From positions 620,001 to 684,000 of the forward strand of contig NZ_JAGTTN010000001.1 of assembly GCF_020682705.1 (NCBI RefSeq): a stretch of 64,000 bases of DNA, written 5' to 3'. Below the pieces are notes generated by a model that was given only the letters and a program-made list of their open reading frames with translations, ran no database searches and was not told the DNA's origin. Shown here piece by piece: positions 1 through 8,904 of this stretch (positions are counted from its first letter, which is position 1; each line of letters opens with the position of its first letter). Both the position numbers and the translations under genes were made by a program. The stretch is from Microbacterium allomyrinae. GTDB lineage: Bacteria; Actinomycetota; Actinomycetes; Actinomycetales; Microbacteriaceae.

Positions 1-535
1 CGCGATCTCCGAGCTCGTCGATGCGACCGGGCTGCATCCGAATACAGTGCGCGAGCACGTGCAGCGCCTCATCGACGCGGGGTACGTGATCGCCGAGACC
101 GAACGCCGAACCACCCGTGGCCGCCCTCGAGTGCTCTACACCGCAGCGACCGGCGTCGACGCCGCGTCGAGCCCGGTCGCCCAGCGCAAGGCGCAGGATG
201 CTGCGCGGCGCGGTGACCTCATGCGACGCGTGTACGCCGATGACGTCGCCGACACCGACCTCGGCGCCGACGCCGTGCACCAGCTCGACGCACTCGTGGA
301 CGACCTCGGCGGCGCCGGCTTCGACCCGGTGATCGACGAGGACTCGCTCACCGTCGACCTGACTCCCTGCCCCCACGCACCTGCCGCCGAGCGCCGCGGC
401 ACCCTGTGCAACGTGCATATCGGTCTCATGGAGGGCGTCCTGGCTCAGGCCGGCGGGCCGCTCCACGTCGAGGGCATCGCCCCCTCCTGCGACCCGACGC
501 ACTGCGTCGTGCAGCTCACCACGATCCCGGGCTGA
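1..535 (+). CDS. Partial winged-helix regulator with C-terminal Cys cluster
   Basis: The 5' end lies outside the window; the first full codon is at base 2 and 177 residues are visible. The visible N-terminus reads through a helix-turn-helix (LVDATGLHPNTVREHVQRL) followed by a wing (GRPRVLY). The C-terminal part holds four cysteines spaced C-x12-C-x26-C-x4-C, within a CPH...C-x2-H-x-GL context. This arrangement is typical of ArsR/DeoR-like regulators of the SufR type, which bind an iron-sulfur cluster at these cysteines. Redox or Fe-S sensing is therefore inferred, not shown. The gene ends 24 bases before the convergent fdhD. Target genes cannot be read from the sequence, and the true start is not visible. 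Confidence 0.75.
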   Translation, partial: AISELVDATGLHPNTVREHVQRLIDAGYVIAETERRTTRGRPRVLYTAATGVDAASSPVAQRKAQDAARRGDLMRRVYADDVADTDLGADAVHQLDALVDDLGGAGFDPVIDEDSLTVDLTPCPHAPAAERRGTLCNVHIGLMEGVLAQAGGPLHVEGIAPSCDPTHCVVQLTTIPG

Positions 536-559
536 CGACGCCCCGTGCTCGAACTCGCC

Positions 560-1462
560 TCACGCGAGCCGGCGGGGGTGCGAGTAGACGTTCATCGACG
601 GAGATCGGACGAACCCGACGAGCGTGAGCCCGGACGCCTCGGCGAGCTCCACCGCGAGAGATGACGGCGCCGAAACGGCGGAGAGAATGGGGATGCCGGC
701 CATCGCGGCCTTCTGCACGAGCTCGAAGCTCGCGCGGCCCGAGACCTGCAGCACCGTTCCCGCGAGCGGAAGACGATCCTGCAGCACGGCCCAGCCGACG
801 ACCTTGTCGACGGCATTGTGGCGCCCGACGTCTTCCCGCAGCACCAGCAGCTCGCCGGTGGCAGCGTCGAAGAGGCCTGCCGCGTGCAGTCCGCCGGTCT
901 TGTCGAAAACCGTCTGCCCGGCGCGCAGGCTGTCGGGAAGGCCCGCGAGCACGCGAGGGTCGACCGTGGCCTCGTCGGCGGCGACGTCGAAGCGCGACAC
1001 GGTCTCGACCGCGTCGATCGATGCCTTGCCGCAGACGCCGCAGGAGCTCGTCGTGTAGAAGTTGCGGGCGAGATCGGTGCTCGGCAGCGCGACGCCCGGC
1101 GCGAGAGCCACGTCCAGCACGTTGTAGGTGTTCTCGGCCGACGTTCCCGCACCGATGGTCCCGCCGGCGAGAGATGCTCCGACACCGAGGACGGGAGTCA
1201 CGGCGCCGGTGCCCGGACCGCCGCAGTGGATCGCGGAACGGAAGTCGTTCGCCGAGCCGATCACTCCTTCCGAGACGAGGAAGCCGGCCGCCAGCTCGAT
1301 GTCATGCCCCGGCGTGCGCATCGTCACCGTGATCGGGGTTCCGGCCAGCCGGATCTCGAGCGGCTCCTCGACGACCAGCGTGTCGGCCCGGCGTCGCACG
1401 GCGACCCCGGTGTCGTCGAGCGTGATGCGCGTGACCGGGCTGCGCGCCGTGATGCGTCCCAC
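560..1462 (-). CDS. fdhD: Formate dehydrogenase accessory sulfurtransferase FdhD
   Basis: FdhD transfers sulfur from a cysteine desulfurase to the molybdenum cofactor of formate dehydrogenase-type enzymes. The 300-residue length is normal for the family. The diagnostic catalytic motif SSCGVCGK lies near residue 140, with the CxxC cysteines that carry the persulfide. [13 protein letters not shown] and the C-terminal LVGFVR segment are also family hallmarks. The GTG start is preceded, after exactly six bases, by TAGGCT (1469-1474 on this strand), which fits a leaderless transcript. Its likely client is the FdhF/YdeP-type oxidoreductase at 19557-22133, the only evident molybdoenzyme in the window. 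Cytoplasmic. Confidence 0.95.
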   Translation of the reverse strand: MGRITARSPVTRITLDDTGVAVRRRADTLVVEEPLEIRLAGTPITVTMRTPGHDIELAAGFLVSEGVIGSANDFRSAIHCGGPGTGAVTPVLGVGASLAGGTIGAGTSAENTYNVLDVALAPGVALPSTDLARNFYTTSSCGVCGKASIDAVETVSRFDVAADEATVDPRVLAGLPDSLRAGQTVFDKTGGLHAAGLFDAATGELLVLREDVGRHNAVDKVVGWAVLQDRLPLAGTVLQVSGRASFELVQKAAMAGIPILSAVSAPSSLAVELAEASGLTLVGFVRSPSMNVYSHPRRLA

Positions 1463-1593
1463 TCCGCCAGCCTAGGCCGGGCGCAGCCCATCGAGGCGGG
1501 TTCGCGAGTCAGCCTGAGGTGAACCGGATCGCCGAGTTCGGCCGACGGTCGCGCGGTGCGGGGCGTCGCGTCGGGACAGCCCGAACCCGACGG

Positions 1594-2694
1594 TCAGCCG
1601 CCGATCGCGTTCATTCCGCGCGCGGGCTGAAGGAACGACGGGTCGTTGATCGCGTGACCGGGCAGCTTGCCGCGCACGCAGGACCGCAGCATCCGGTCGA
1701 TGTCGCCGTCGACCGCTTCGATGACCGAGGGCGTCTGTCGAAGGATGGGCAGGAGGTCGTACTCGGTCGTCGAGAAGAGGCAGTTGCGCAGCTGTCCGTC
1801 GGCGGTGAGGCGCAGCCGGTCGCAGTCTCCGCAGAACGGGGCGGTGACCGAGGCGATCACGCCCACCGTGTGCGGGCCGCCATCGAGCACCCATCGGGCG
1901 GCGGGGGCACCGCCGCGGCCGGGCACGGGGGTGAGGGTCCATCGCCGGGCGAGAACCTCGAGGATCTCGTCCTGCGTCACCATGCGCGACCGGTCCCAGG
2001 TGTGGCCGGCGTCCAACGGCATCTGCTCGATGAATCGCATCTGCGCATCGTGCGCGATCGCGAACTCGACCAGCTCGACGATCTCGTCGACGTTGACGTC
2101 TCGCATCGCGACGGCGTTCAGCTTCACGGGTCGCAGATCGGATGCCGCGGCCGCCGCGATCCCGTCCAGTACGTCGTCGAGCCGATCGCGACGGGTGAGT
2201 TCGCGGAAGCGGTCGCGTCGAAGCGTGTCGATCGAGATGTTGAGACGCGACAGGCCCGCGTCGGCGAGCGCGGGCAGCAGTTCGCGCAGGCGGATCCCGT
2301 TCGTGGTCATCGCGATCTCGACGGGCCGTCCGTCGGGCCCGGTGATGCGGGAGAGGCGCCGGACGACCTCGACGATGTCGGTGCGCAGCAGCGGCTCGCC
2401 GCCGGTCAGGCGGAAGGTCGTGATGCCGTCGGCCGCCGCGATGCCGGCGATCCGCACGATCTCGTCGAGGGTGAGGATGCTCGTCTTCGCGAGCCACTCG
2501 TTGCCCTGCTCGGGCATGCAGTACGTACACCGGAGCGAGCAGCGGTCGGTGAGCGAGATGCGCAGGTCCCGGTGGATCCGGCCGTGGGTGTCGACCAGGG
2601 GCGCCCCCCGACCCGGCGCTGCGGCGACCACGCCCCCGTCGGCGGCCACGGGCTCCGGCATCCGGCGCCCGATGATCACGGGGACCGCGCTCAC
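1594..2694 (-). CDS. moaA: GTP 3',8-cyclase MoaA
   Basis: MoaA is the radical SAM enzyme that, with MoaC, converts GTP to cyclic pyranopterin monophosphate, the first step of Moco synthesis. The radical SAM cluster motif is C52-x3-C56-x2-C59 (CSLRCTYC). The second cluster is represented by the C-terminal CGDCDRLRLTADG...RNC cysteines. The protein ends in the conserved Gly-Gly tail needed for activity. Length of 366 residues is typical. The GTG start at 2694 overlaps the stop of a 12-codon open frame (2691-2729), so translation may be coupled to it. moaC, the partner, is in the + strand Moco operon at 16863. Confidence 0.95.
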   Translation of the reverse strand: MSAVPVIIGRRMPEPVAADGGVVAAAPGRGAPLVDTHGRIHRDLRISLTDRCSLRCTYCMPEQGNEWLAKTSILTLDEIVRIAGIAAADGITTFRLTGGEPLLRTDIVEVVRRLSRITGPDGRPVEIAMTTNGIRLRELLPALADAGLSRLNISIDTLRRDRFRELTRRDRLDDVLDGIAAAAASDLRPVKLNAVAMRDVNVDEIVELVEFAIAHDAQMRFIEQMPLDAGHTWDRSRMVTQDEILEVLARRWTLTPVPGRGGAPAARWVLDGGPHTVGVIASVTAPFCGDCDRLRLTADGQLRNCLFSTTEYDLLPILRQTPSVIEAVDGDIDRMLRSCVRGKLPGHAINDPSFLQPARGMNAIGG

Positions 2695-2729
2695 TCGCGC
2701 TCCCCCGCTCGCTCGGCCCGGCTCGTCAT
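2691..2729 (-). CDS. Possible 12-codon leader peptide upstream of moaA
   Basis: A short frame, MTSRAERAGERE, runs from an ATG at 2729 to a TGA whose last bases overlap the moaA GTG (GTGA). TACCCT at 2736-2741 (minus strand) lies exactly six bases before this ATG. That is the same -10-to-start spacing seen at about ten other genes here, so transcription probably starts at this ATG and the mini-frame would be the first thing translated. Its function would be translational coupling or attenuation of moaA; no Moco-related motif is visible. It may instead be chance. Confidence 0.4.
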   Translation of the reverse strand: MTSRAERAGERE

Positions 2730-2865
2730 GGTTCGAGGGTAATCGCTCGTACGTGCTCGGGGACCGCGTGCGTCGTCATTATTCACGGCCGCGAATGCTC
2801 CCGATCGGAGCGGGTTCCTGGGACTCTAGGTCTTGCGGGGGCTCGCTCTCGAGCCTCGATCCCCT

Positions 2866-2899
2866 GTGGTCAGACCACATGCTAACGTGATCAGACCAC
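2866..2899. promoter_or_regulatory. Twin GntR-type operators upstream of cydA
   Basis: GTGGTCAGACCAC at 2866-2878 is a perfect palindrome. A second copy, GTGATCAGACCAC, at 2887-2899 differs at one base. Centres are 21 bases apart, two helical turns. TGGTCnGACCA is the core recognised by FadR/LldR-type GntR regulators. TAACGT (2883-2888) between them could be the -10 of the cyd promoter, so binding would repress. No GntR gene is present in the window. Confidence 0.6.
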
Positions 2900-2933
2900 C
2901 TGGGTGCGCCCTGGACCGATCGGAGAACGCATC

Positions 2934-4379
2934 GTGGATCTGCTGGACCCCCTGCTGCTCGCACGCTGGCAATTCGGTCTCACGACTCTGTACCACTTCC
3001 TCTTCGTCCCGCTGACGCTCGGCATGGCGCTGACCGTCGCGATCTTCCAGACCGCCTGGTTCCGCACCGGCAAGGTCAAGTGGCTGCATCTCACGCGGTT
3101 CTTCGGCAAGGTCTTCCTGATCAACTTCGCGATGGGCGTCGTCACCGGCATCGTGCAGGAGTTCCAGTTCGGCATGAACTGGTCGTCGTACTCGCGTTTC
3201 GTCGGAGACGTGTTCGGTGCGCCGCTCGCCTTCGAGGGCCTCATGGCCTTCTTCTTCGAGGCGACCTTCATCGGCTTGTGGATCTTCGGGTGGGACAAGC
3301 TGCCCAAGGCGCTGCACCTCGCGAGCATCTGGATCGCGACGATCGGCGCATGGTTCTCGGCGTACTTCATCCTCGCGGCCAACGCCTTCATGCAGAACCC
3401 GTTGGGCTTCCAGATGGCCGAAGACGGCTCGCGCGCCGAGATGACGGACTTCTGGGCGGTGCTGACGAATCCGGTCGCACTCGCCGCGCTCCCCCACACG
3501 CTGTTCGCCGCGTTCATGATGACGGCGGGCGTGATCATCTCGATCTCGGCCTGGCACCTGCTGCGGGGGCAGAACCTCGAGATGATGCGCTCGTCGCTGC
3601 GCTATGGACTGTGGGGCATGATCATCGCGTTCGCCGGCGTCGCGCTCTCGGGCGACCAGCTGAGTCTCGTGATGGTCGCGACGCAGCCGATGAAGATGGC
3701 CGCCGCAGAGGCGATGTTCGACAGCGCATGCGGCGCCGACGCCTCGTTCTCGATCTTCACGCTCGGCACCCCCGACGGCACGAGCGAGCTCTTCTCGATC
3801 CGCGTGCCATACCTGCTCGCGCTCCTGTCGACGCACTCTCTCGACGGCTGCGTCGAGGGCATCAACGACCTCAACACGCTGTACACGAACGAGCTGTTCC
3901 CGCAGTTCGCCGACCAGGTCGACGGCAACTTCGCCCCGATCCTGTGGGTGACCTACTGGGCGTTCCGCTGGATGATCGGGCTCGGCGGCATCGCGGCGCT
4001 GACGGCGGTCGTGGGGCTCTGGCTCACCCGCAGGAAGGCGAAGCGCGAGGTCCCCGCGTGGGCGTGGCGGCTCGCGATCTGGGCGTGGCCCGCGTCGCTG
4101 TTCGCCATCCTCGTCGGGTGGGTCTTCACCGAGATGGGCCGGCAGCCCTGGATCGTGTTCGGCCTCATGCTCACCGAGGACGGCGTCTCGCCCACGGTTC
4201 CCGGCTGGACCGTGCTGATCTCGCTCGTGGCGTTCACCCTCATCTACGCCGTGCTCGCGGTCGTCGAGATCGGGCTCATCGTCAAGACCGCCCAGAAGGG
4301 CCCCGACCCGCTCCCGGGACCGGATGACCCGGACCCGCGCACCCGCGCGGTCGAAGACACTCCGACGACGGTCTACTAG
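2934..4379 (+). CDS. cydA: Cytochrome bd ubiquinol oxidase subunit I CydA
   Basis: CydA is the haem-carrying subunit of the cytochrome bd quinol:O2 oxidoreductase, a high-affinity terminal oxidase in the membrane. The N-terminus LLARWQFGLTTLYHFLFVPLT carries the conserved haem-ligand His, and the GTRE/Q-loop region and multiple hydrophobic helices follow (481 residues). An in-frame ATG lies upstream at 2904, but GTG 2934 was chosen because GGAGA sits seven bases before it and the family begins at VDLLDPLLLARWQFG. cydB follows nine bases after the stop, then cydD and cydC. Expression is probably controlled by the two palindromes at 2866-2899. Confidence 0.95.
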   Translation: MDLLDPLLLARWQFGLTTLYHFLFVPLTLGMALTVAIFQTAWFRTGKVKWLHLTRFFGKVFLINFAMGVVTGIVQEFQFGMNWSSYSRFVGDVFGAPLAFEGLMAFFFEATFIGLWIFGWDKLPKALHLASIWIATIGAWFSAYFILAANAFMQNPLGFQMAEDGSRAEMTDFWAVLTNPVALAALPHTLFAAFMMTAGVIISISAWHLLRGQNLEMMRSSLRYGLWGMIIAFAGVALSGDQLSLVMVATQPMKMAAAEAMFDSACGADASFSIFTLGTPDGTSELFSIRVPYLLALLSTHSLDGCVEGINDLNTLYTNELFPQFADQVDGNFAPILWVTYWAFRWMIGLGGIAALTAVVGLWLTRRKAKREVPAWAWRLAIWAWPASLFAILVGWVFTEMGRQPWIVFGLMLTEDGVSPTVPGWTVLISLVAFTLIYAVLAVVEIGLIVKTAQKGPDPLPGPDDPDPRTRAVEDTPTTVY

Positions 4380-4388
4380 GAGACAGCC

Positions 4389-5423
4389 ATGGATCTCGCC
4401 TACCTCTGGTTCTGGATCGTCGGATTCCTGTTCGTCGGCTACTTCGTGCTCGACGGGTTCGACTTCGGCGTGGGCATGTCGCTGCCGTTCCTCGGCAAGA
4501 ACGACATCAGCCGTCGCCAGATCATCAACACCATCGGCCCCGTGTGGGACCTCAACGAGACCTGGGTCATCGTCGCGGGCGCATGCCTGTTCGCGGCGTT
4601 CCCCGAGTGGTACGCCACCCTCTTCAGCGGGTTCTACCTGGCGCTGCTGCTGATCCTGCTGGCCCTGATCCTCCGCGGCGTCTCGTTCGAATACCGCCAC
4701 CAGCGCGACAGCCTGCGCTGGAAGAAGGGCTTCGACACCATGATCGTCGTCGGCTCCGCGGTGCCGGCGCTGCTGTGGGGCGTCGCCGTCGCCAACATCG
4801 TGCAGGGCGTGCCGTTGGATGCCGACCACGAGTTCATGGGTTCGCTCCTGACACTCCTCAATCCCTACGGACTGCTGGGAGGGCTCACGACGCTGCTCTT
4901 GTTCTTCACGCACGGGGTGTACTTCGTCGCACTCAAGACCGACGGCCAGGTGGCCGCGGACGCCCGCCGGCTCGCGGGGCGCGCCGGACTCGTCACGATC
5001 GTGGTGGCCGCCGTCTTCCTGGTGTGGACGGTGGGCATGGCATTCGCGGAGGGCCGCGACCTCGCACTCGCAACGACCGTCATGTCGGCTGTCGCCGCGG
5101 TGCTGCTGATCGCATCGTGGATCTCCAACGCGCGCGGCCGCGAAGGCTGGGCGTTCGGCTTCGGCGCCTTCACCATCGTGTCGGCCGTGCTCGCGCTGTG
5201 GTTCGCGCTGTTCCCGTTCGTCATGCCGTCGACGGTGGACTCGGCGACCAACAGCCTCACGATCGAGAACGCGTCGAGCACCGACTACACCCTGACGATC
5301 ATGTCGTGGGCGGCGCTGGTCTTCCTCCCCCTGGTGCTGCTGTACCAGGGCTGGACGTACTGGATCTTCCGCAAGCGCGTCTCGCGCTCGCGGATCGAGA
5401 AGGCGGCCGCCGCGGTCCACTGA
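4389..5423 (+). CDS. cydB: Cytochrome bd ubiquinol oxidase subunit II CydB
   Basis: CydB is the second membrane subunit of the bd oxidase and pairs with CydA. The start MDLAYLWFWIVGFLFVGYFVLDGFDFGVG is diagnostic: the GFDFGVG stretch is nearly invariant. The rest is a series of hydrophobic helices in 344 residues, a normal length. AGGAGA (4378-4383) precedes the ATG, and the gene follows cydA closely, so the two are co-translated. The next gene, cydD, starts 41 bases after the stop. Confidence 0.95.
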   Translation: MDLAYLWFWIVGFLFVGYFVLDGFDFGVGMSLPFLGKNDISRRQIINTIGPVWDLNETWVIVAGACLFAAFPEWYATLFSGFYLALLLILLALILRGVSFEYRHQRDSLRWKKGFDTMIVVGSAVPALLWGVAVANIVQGVPLDADHEFMGSLLTLLNPYGLLGGLTTLLLFFTHGVYFVALKTDGQVAADARRLAGRAGLVTIVVAAVFLVWTVGMAFAEGRDLALATTVMSAVAAVLLIASWISNARGREGWAFGFGAFTIVSAVLALWFALFPFVMPSTVDSATNSLTIENASSTDYTLTIMSWAALVFLPLVLLYQGWTYWIFRKRVSRSRIEKAAAAVH

Positions 5424-5464
5424 AGAAACGCCCGGGGTCCGGGATCGGTAGGCTCGAAAGAGCG

Positions 5465-7156
5465 ATGAACGAGATGCACGACGAAGGCCCTCCCGCCACC
5501 TCGGGCAGACCGGTCGACCCTCGTCTGCTGCGCTATGCGAGCGCGTCGCGAGGATTCTTCGTCGCGATCGGCGCGATCTCGGTCGCCCAGACCGCGGTGA
5601 TCGTCGCATTCGCATGGCTTCTGACGCGCGCCATCACCGGTGCGATCGAGCGGATGCCGCTGCCCGAGCTCGCACCGACCCTCGGCGCCCTCGCCCTCGT
5701 CGTCGCCGCCCGCGCCGGACTGCTGTGGGCGCGGGAGGCGGTCGCTGCCCGCGCCGCCGCCCGGGTGCAGACCCAGCTGCGCACCGCGCTGGTCGTGGCG
5801 ATCGGAGAACTCGGCCCGGAGTGGCTGGGGTCACGCAACTCCGCGCAGCTCGCCATCACGGCCGGGCGCGGACTCGACGCCCTCGAGGCGTACTTCGGCC
5901 GGTACCTGCCGCAGCTCGTGCAGACGGTCGTCGCCACGCCCGTGATCATCGCGGTGATGTGGTGGCAGGACTGGCTCTCGGGTCTCACCGTGCTGGTCAC
6001 CCTTCCCCTCATTCCGGTGTTCATGGTGCTGATCGGGCTCGCCACGCGCAGCGTGCAGCAGCGCCAGTGGCAGACGCTCCAGCGCCTCGCCGCTCGCTTC
6101 GCCGATACGGTGCAGGGGCTGTCGACGCTCAAGGTGTTCGGCCGGCAGCATCGGGCGGCGGCATCCATCGAGCGTGTCACCGACGACTACCGCCGCGAGA
6201 CCATGCGCGTGCTGCGCGTCTCATTCCTCTCGGGGTTCGCGCTCGAGTTCCTCGCCTCGATCTCGGTCGCGATCGTCGCCGTCTCGATCGGGTTCCGCCT
6301 GATCGACGGCGCCCTGGTCCTCGGAGTCGGCCTGTTCGTGCTGCTGCTGGCGCCCGAGGCCTATCTGCCGCTGCGCCAGGTGGGCGTGCAGTTCCATGCG
6401 GCGGCCGAGGGGGTGGCCGCGACCGACGACGTCTTCGATGTGCTCGATGCGGCGTCGCGTCGCACCCGGGCCCGGGTCGTCGAACCCGAAGAACAGGGCG
6501 AGCAGCGCCCGGACGCACCGGCGAGGGAGCTGGTGCTGCGCGATGTTCGCGTGCGGCGCGCCGAGCGGATGCTGCCCCTCGTCAGCTTCGTCGCGGCTCC
6601 GGGCACCGTCACCCTGCTGGAGGGGCCGAGCGGCGCCGGCAAGTCGAGTGTGTTCGCCGCTCTGCGCGGCGCCGCCGCATTCGACGGGTTCGCGACGCTC
6701 GGCGACGACGACCTCCGACTCGTCGCCCCGTCCGGATGGCTGGCCTGGGCCGGGCAGCAGCCGGGCCTTCTCACCGGGACGATCGCCGAGAACGTCGCGC
6801 TCGGCGACGACGCTCCGGATCCGCTTCTCGTGCGCGAAGCGCTGGCCCTCGCCTGCGCCGACGGCCTCGACCCACACCTGCCGCTCGGCGCGCAGGGCGC
6901 GGGACTGTCGGGAGGCCAAGCCCAGCGTGTCGCCGTCGCGCGGGCGTTCTACCGGCACCTGCGCGGACGTGCCGAGGTCGTCGCTCTCGACGAGCCGAGT
7001 TCGGCGCTCGACCCCGATACCGAGGCCCGACTGTGGCGGAGTGTGCGCAGCATCGCCGAGGACGGCGCCGTCGTGCTGCTCATCTCGCACCGCACGAGCG
7101 CCCGCGACATCGCCGACCATGTCGTGCGACTCGAGCCCAGCGAGGTGCCCGTATGA
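5465..7156 (+). CDS. cydD: Thiol reductant ABC exporter subunit CydD
   Basis: CydD is half of the CydDC heterodimeric ABC exporter, which moves cysteine/glutathione-type thiols and is needed to assemble cytochrome bd. The N-terminal half is an ABC type-1 transmembrane domain; the C-terminal half is an ATPase with Walker A GPSGAGKS, signature LSGGQAQR and Walker B VVALDEPSSALD. Length is 563 residues. The frame stays open far upstream into cydB, but the ATG at 5465 gives a normal N-terminus just after the cydB stop. The stop overlaps the cydC start (ATGA at 7153-7156). Confidence 0.93.
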   Translation: MNEMHDEGPPATSGRPVDPRLLRYASASRGFFVAIGAISVAQTAVIVAFAWLLTRAITGAIERMPLPELAPTLGALALVVAARAGLLWAREAVAARAAARVQTQLRTALVVAIGELGPEWLGSRNSAQLAITAGRGLDALEAYFGRYLPQLVQTVVATPVIIAVMWWQDWLSGLTVLVTLPLIPVFMVLIGLATRSVQQRQWQTLQRLAARFADTVQGLSTLKVFGRQHRAAASIERVTDDYRRETMRVLRVSFLSGFALEFLASISVAIVAVSIGFRLIDGALVLGVGLFVLLLAPEAYLPLRQVGVQFHAAAEGVAATDDVFDVLDAASRRTRARVVEPEEQGEQRPDAPARELVLRDVRVRRAERMLPLVSFVAAPGTVTLLEGPSGAGKSSVFAALRGAAAFDGFATLGDDDLRLVAPSGWLAWAGQQPGLLTGTIAENVALGDDAPDPLLVREALALACADGLDPHLPLGAQGAGLSGGQAQRVAVARAFYRHLRGRAEVVALDEPSSALDPDTEARLWRSVRSIAEDGAVVLLISHRTSARDIADHVVRLEPSEVPV

Positions 7157-8862
7157 GCATCTCCTCGAACCTCGAGCGTCCCACCGCGGCCCCCCGGCCC
7201 GCGACCCCGCGCACCGTGCTGCGCGGGGCGCTGCCGCCCGCCCGGAGATTCTGGTGGGCATTGGCGGCGGGCTTCGCCTCGGAGGCGTCCGCCGTCGCGC
7301 TGCTCGCGGTGAGCGCCTGGCTCATCGTCCGCGCGAGCGAACAGCCGCCGGTGCTCTATCTGTCGGCCGCAGTCGTCGGAGTGCGCTTCTTCGCGCTCTC
7401 GCGTGCCGTGTTCCGCTATCTGGAGCGCCTGACCGGCCACGACGCCGCCCTGCGGCAACTCGCCACGACCCGCGCGGACCTGGTGCGGCGCCTCGTCCCC
7501 CTGGCCCCTGACGGTCTGGCCCGCACGCGGCGCGGCGCGGTGCTGGGCGCTCTCGTGGACGACGTCGACGACCTGCAGAACCTTCCGCTGCGGGTGGTGC
7601 AGCCCCTCGTCTCATCGGCGCTCGTCGCGGTCGGCGCCGTCGTGCTCGTGGCTTTCGTCTGGTGGCCCGCCGCGCTCGCGCTGCTCGCCTGCCTCGTGGT
7701 CGCGGGTCTCGTCGCCACGCTGTGGGGATGGGCGGCGGGAGCACGGGCCGAACGCGCCATCGCCCCGCTGCGCGCGCGTCTGGCCGACGCGATCCTCGAC
7801 CACCTCGGCAGTCTCGACGTGCTCGCCGCGTTCGGCGCCGAGGCGCAGAGCCGCGAGCGGGTCGCTGCCGCCGAAGCCGCCCTGCATCGCGCGATCGTCC
7901 GCCGCGCGGGCGCGCAGGCCGGAACGACCGCCCTGGTGTCGCTCCTGGCGGGCGCCGCATCGATCGCGGCGGTACTGGTGGCAGCGCCCGGCGTCTCGTC
8001 CGGCACGCTCCTCGGCCCGTCGCTGGCGGTCGTCGTGCTCGTGCCGATGGCGGTGTTCGAGGTCTTCGCCGCGGTGCCTCTCGCCGCTTCCGCGTGGCGA
8101 CAGGTGCGCGCCTCGGCCGAGCGGATCGCGGAGTCCCTGCCCGCCGAGACTCCTCCGGAGCTCGTCGACGAGCATGTTCATCCGACCGGCGACGCACCTG
8201 GCCTCGACGAGGGCCTGCGGCTGAGGAGCGCCTCGGTGCGGTGGCCGGCGACGACGGGCACCGCGCTCCGCGACATCGACTTCGACCTCCGACGCGGCGA
8301 GCGCGTGCTCGTGATGGGCTCGAGCGGCGCCGGCAAGACGACCCTCGCCCACGCCCTGGTGCGATTCCTCGAGACCGACGGCGAATACGACATCGGCGGG
8401 CGCTCGGTCCACGACCTGGCGGGAGACGACGTGCGCCTCACCGTCGGCCTGTGCGAGCAGCATCCGATGCTCTTCGACGAGGACATCCGTCAGAACCTGC
8501 TGTTCGCGCGCGACACCGCGACCGATGCCGAGCTCGAAACGGCTCTGGAACGTGTCGGACTGGGCGCATGGCTGCGCTCGCGCGGAGGTCTCGACGCACG
8601 TGTGGGCGAGCGCGGAGCGCTGGTCTCGGGCGGCCAGGCGCAGCGCATCGCCCTCGCCCGAGCGCTTCTGCGAGGCTTTCCCGTGCTGGTGCTCGACGAG
8701 CCGACCGCGGGCGTGGACCCCGCGGCATCCGACGCTCTTCTCGCCGATCTGCTGGGGGCGGTGGGCGACGACCAGGCGGTCGTGCTGATCTCGCACGTCG
8801 CCGTACCCGACGGGCTCGTCGACCGGGTCGTGCGGATCCACGACGGGCGGATCGTCGCCTGA
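7153..8862 (+). CDS. cydC: Thiol reductant ABC exporter subunit CydC
   Basis: CydC is the second half of the thiol exporter CydDC required for functional cytochrome bd. It has an N-terminal six-helix ABC transporter domain and a C-terminal ATPase with GSSGAGKT (Walker A), VSGGQAQR (signature) and VLVLDEPTAGVD (Walker B). Length is 569 residues. The ATG overlaps the cydD stop as ATGA, so the two subunits are translationally coupled and likely made in equal amounts. It ends the cydABDC operon. The 42-base gap to the convergent next gene shows no strong hairpin. Confidence 0.93.
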   Translation: MSISSNLERPTAAPRPATPRTVLRGALPPARRFWWALAAGFASEASAVALLAVSAWLIVRASEQPPVLYLSAAVVGVRFFALSRAVFRYLERLTGHDAALRQLATTRADLVRRLVPLAPDGLARTRRGAVLGALVDDVDDLQNLPLRVVQPLVSSALVAVGAVVLVAFVWWPAALALLACLVVAGLVATLWGWAAGARAERAIAPLRARLADAILDHLGSLDVLAAFGAEAQSRERVAAAEAALHRAIVRRAGAQAGTTALVSLLAGAASIAAVLVAAPGVSSGTLLGPSLAVVVLVPMAVFEVFAAVPLAASAWRQVRASAERIAESLPAETPPELVDEHVHPTGDAPGLDEGLRLRSASVRWPATTGTALRDIDFDLRRGERVLVMGSSGAGKTTLAHALVRFLETDGEYDIGGRSVHDLAGDDVRLTVGLCEQHPMLFDEDIRQNLLFARDTATDAELETALERVGLGAWLRSRGGLDARVGERGALVSGGQAQRIALARALLRGFPVLVLDEPTAGVDPAASDALLADLLGAVGDDQAVVLISHVAVPDGLVDRVVRIHDGRIVA

Positions 8863-8904
8863 TCCGGCCCGCTGAACTCGATCGGGGACCTCTCGTCATC
8901 TCCC

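Noticed and set aside
2826..5615. 929-codon open frame on the minus strand opposite cydAB
   Set aside because: It is antisense to clear cydA and cydB, is extremely rich in Arg, Asp, Glu and His, and matches no family; a shadow of GC-rich coding DNA.
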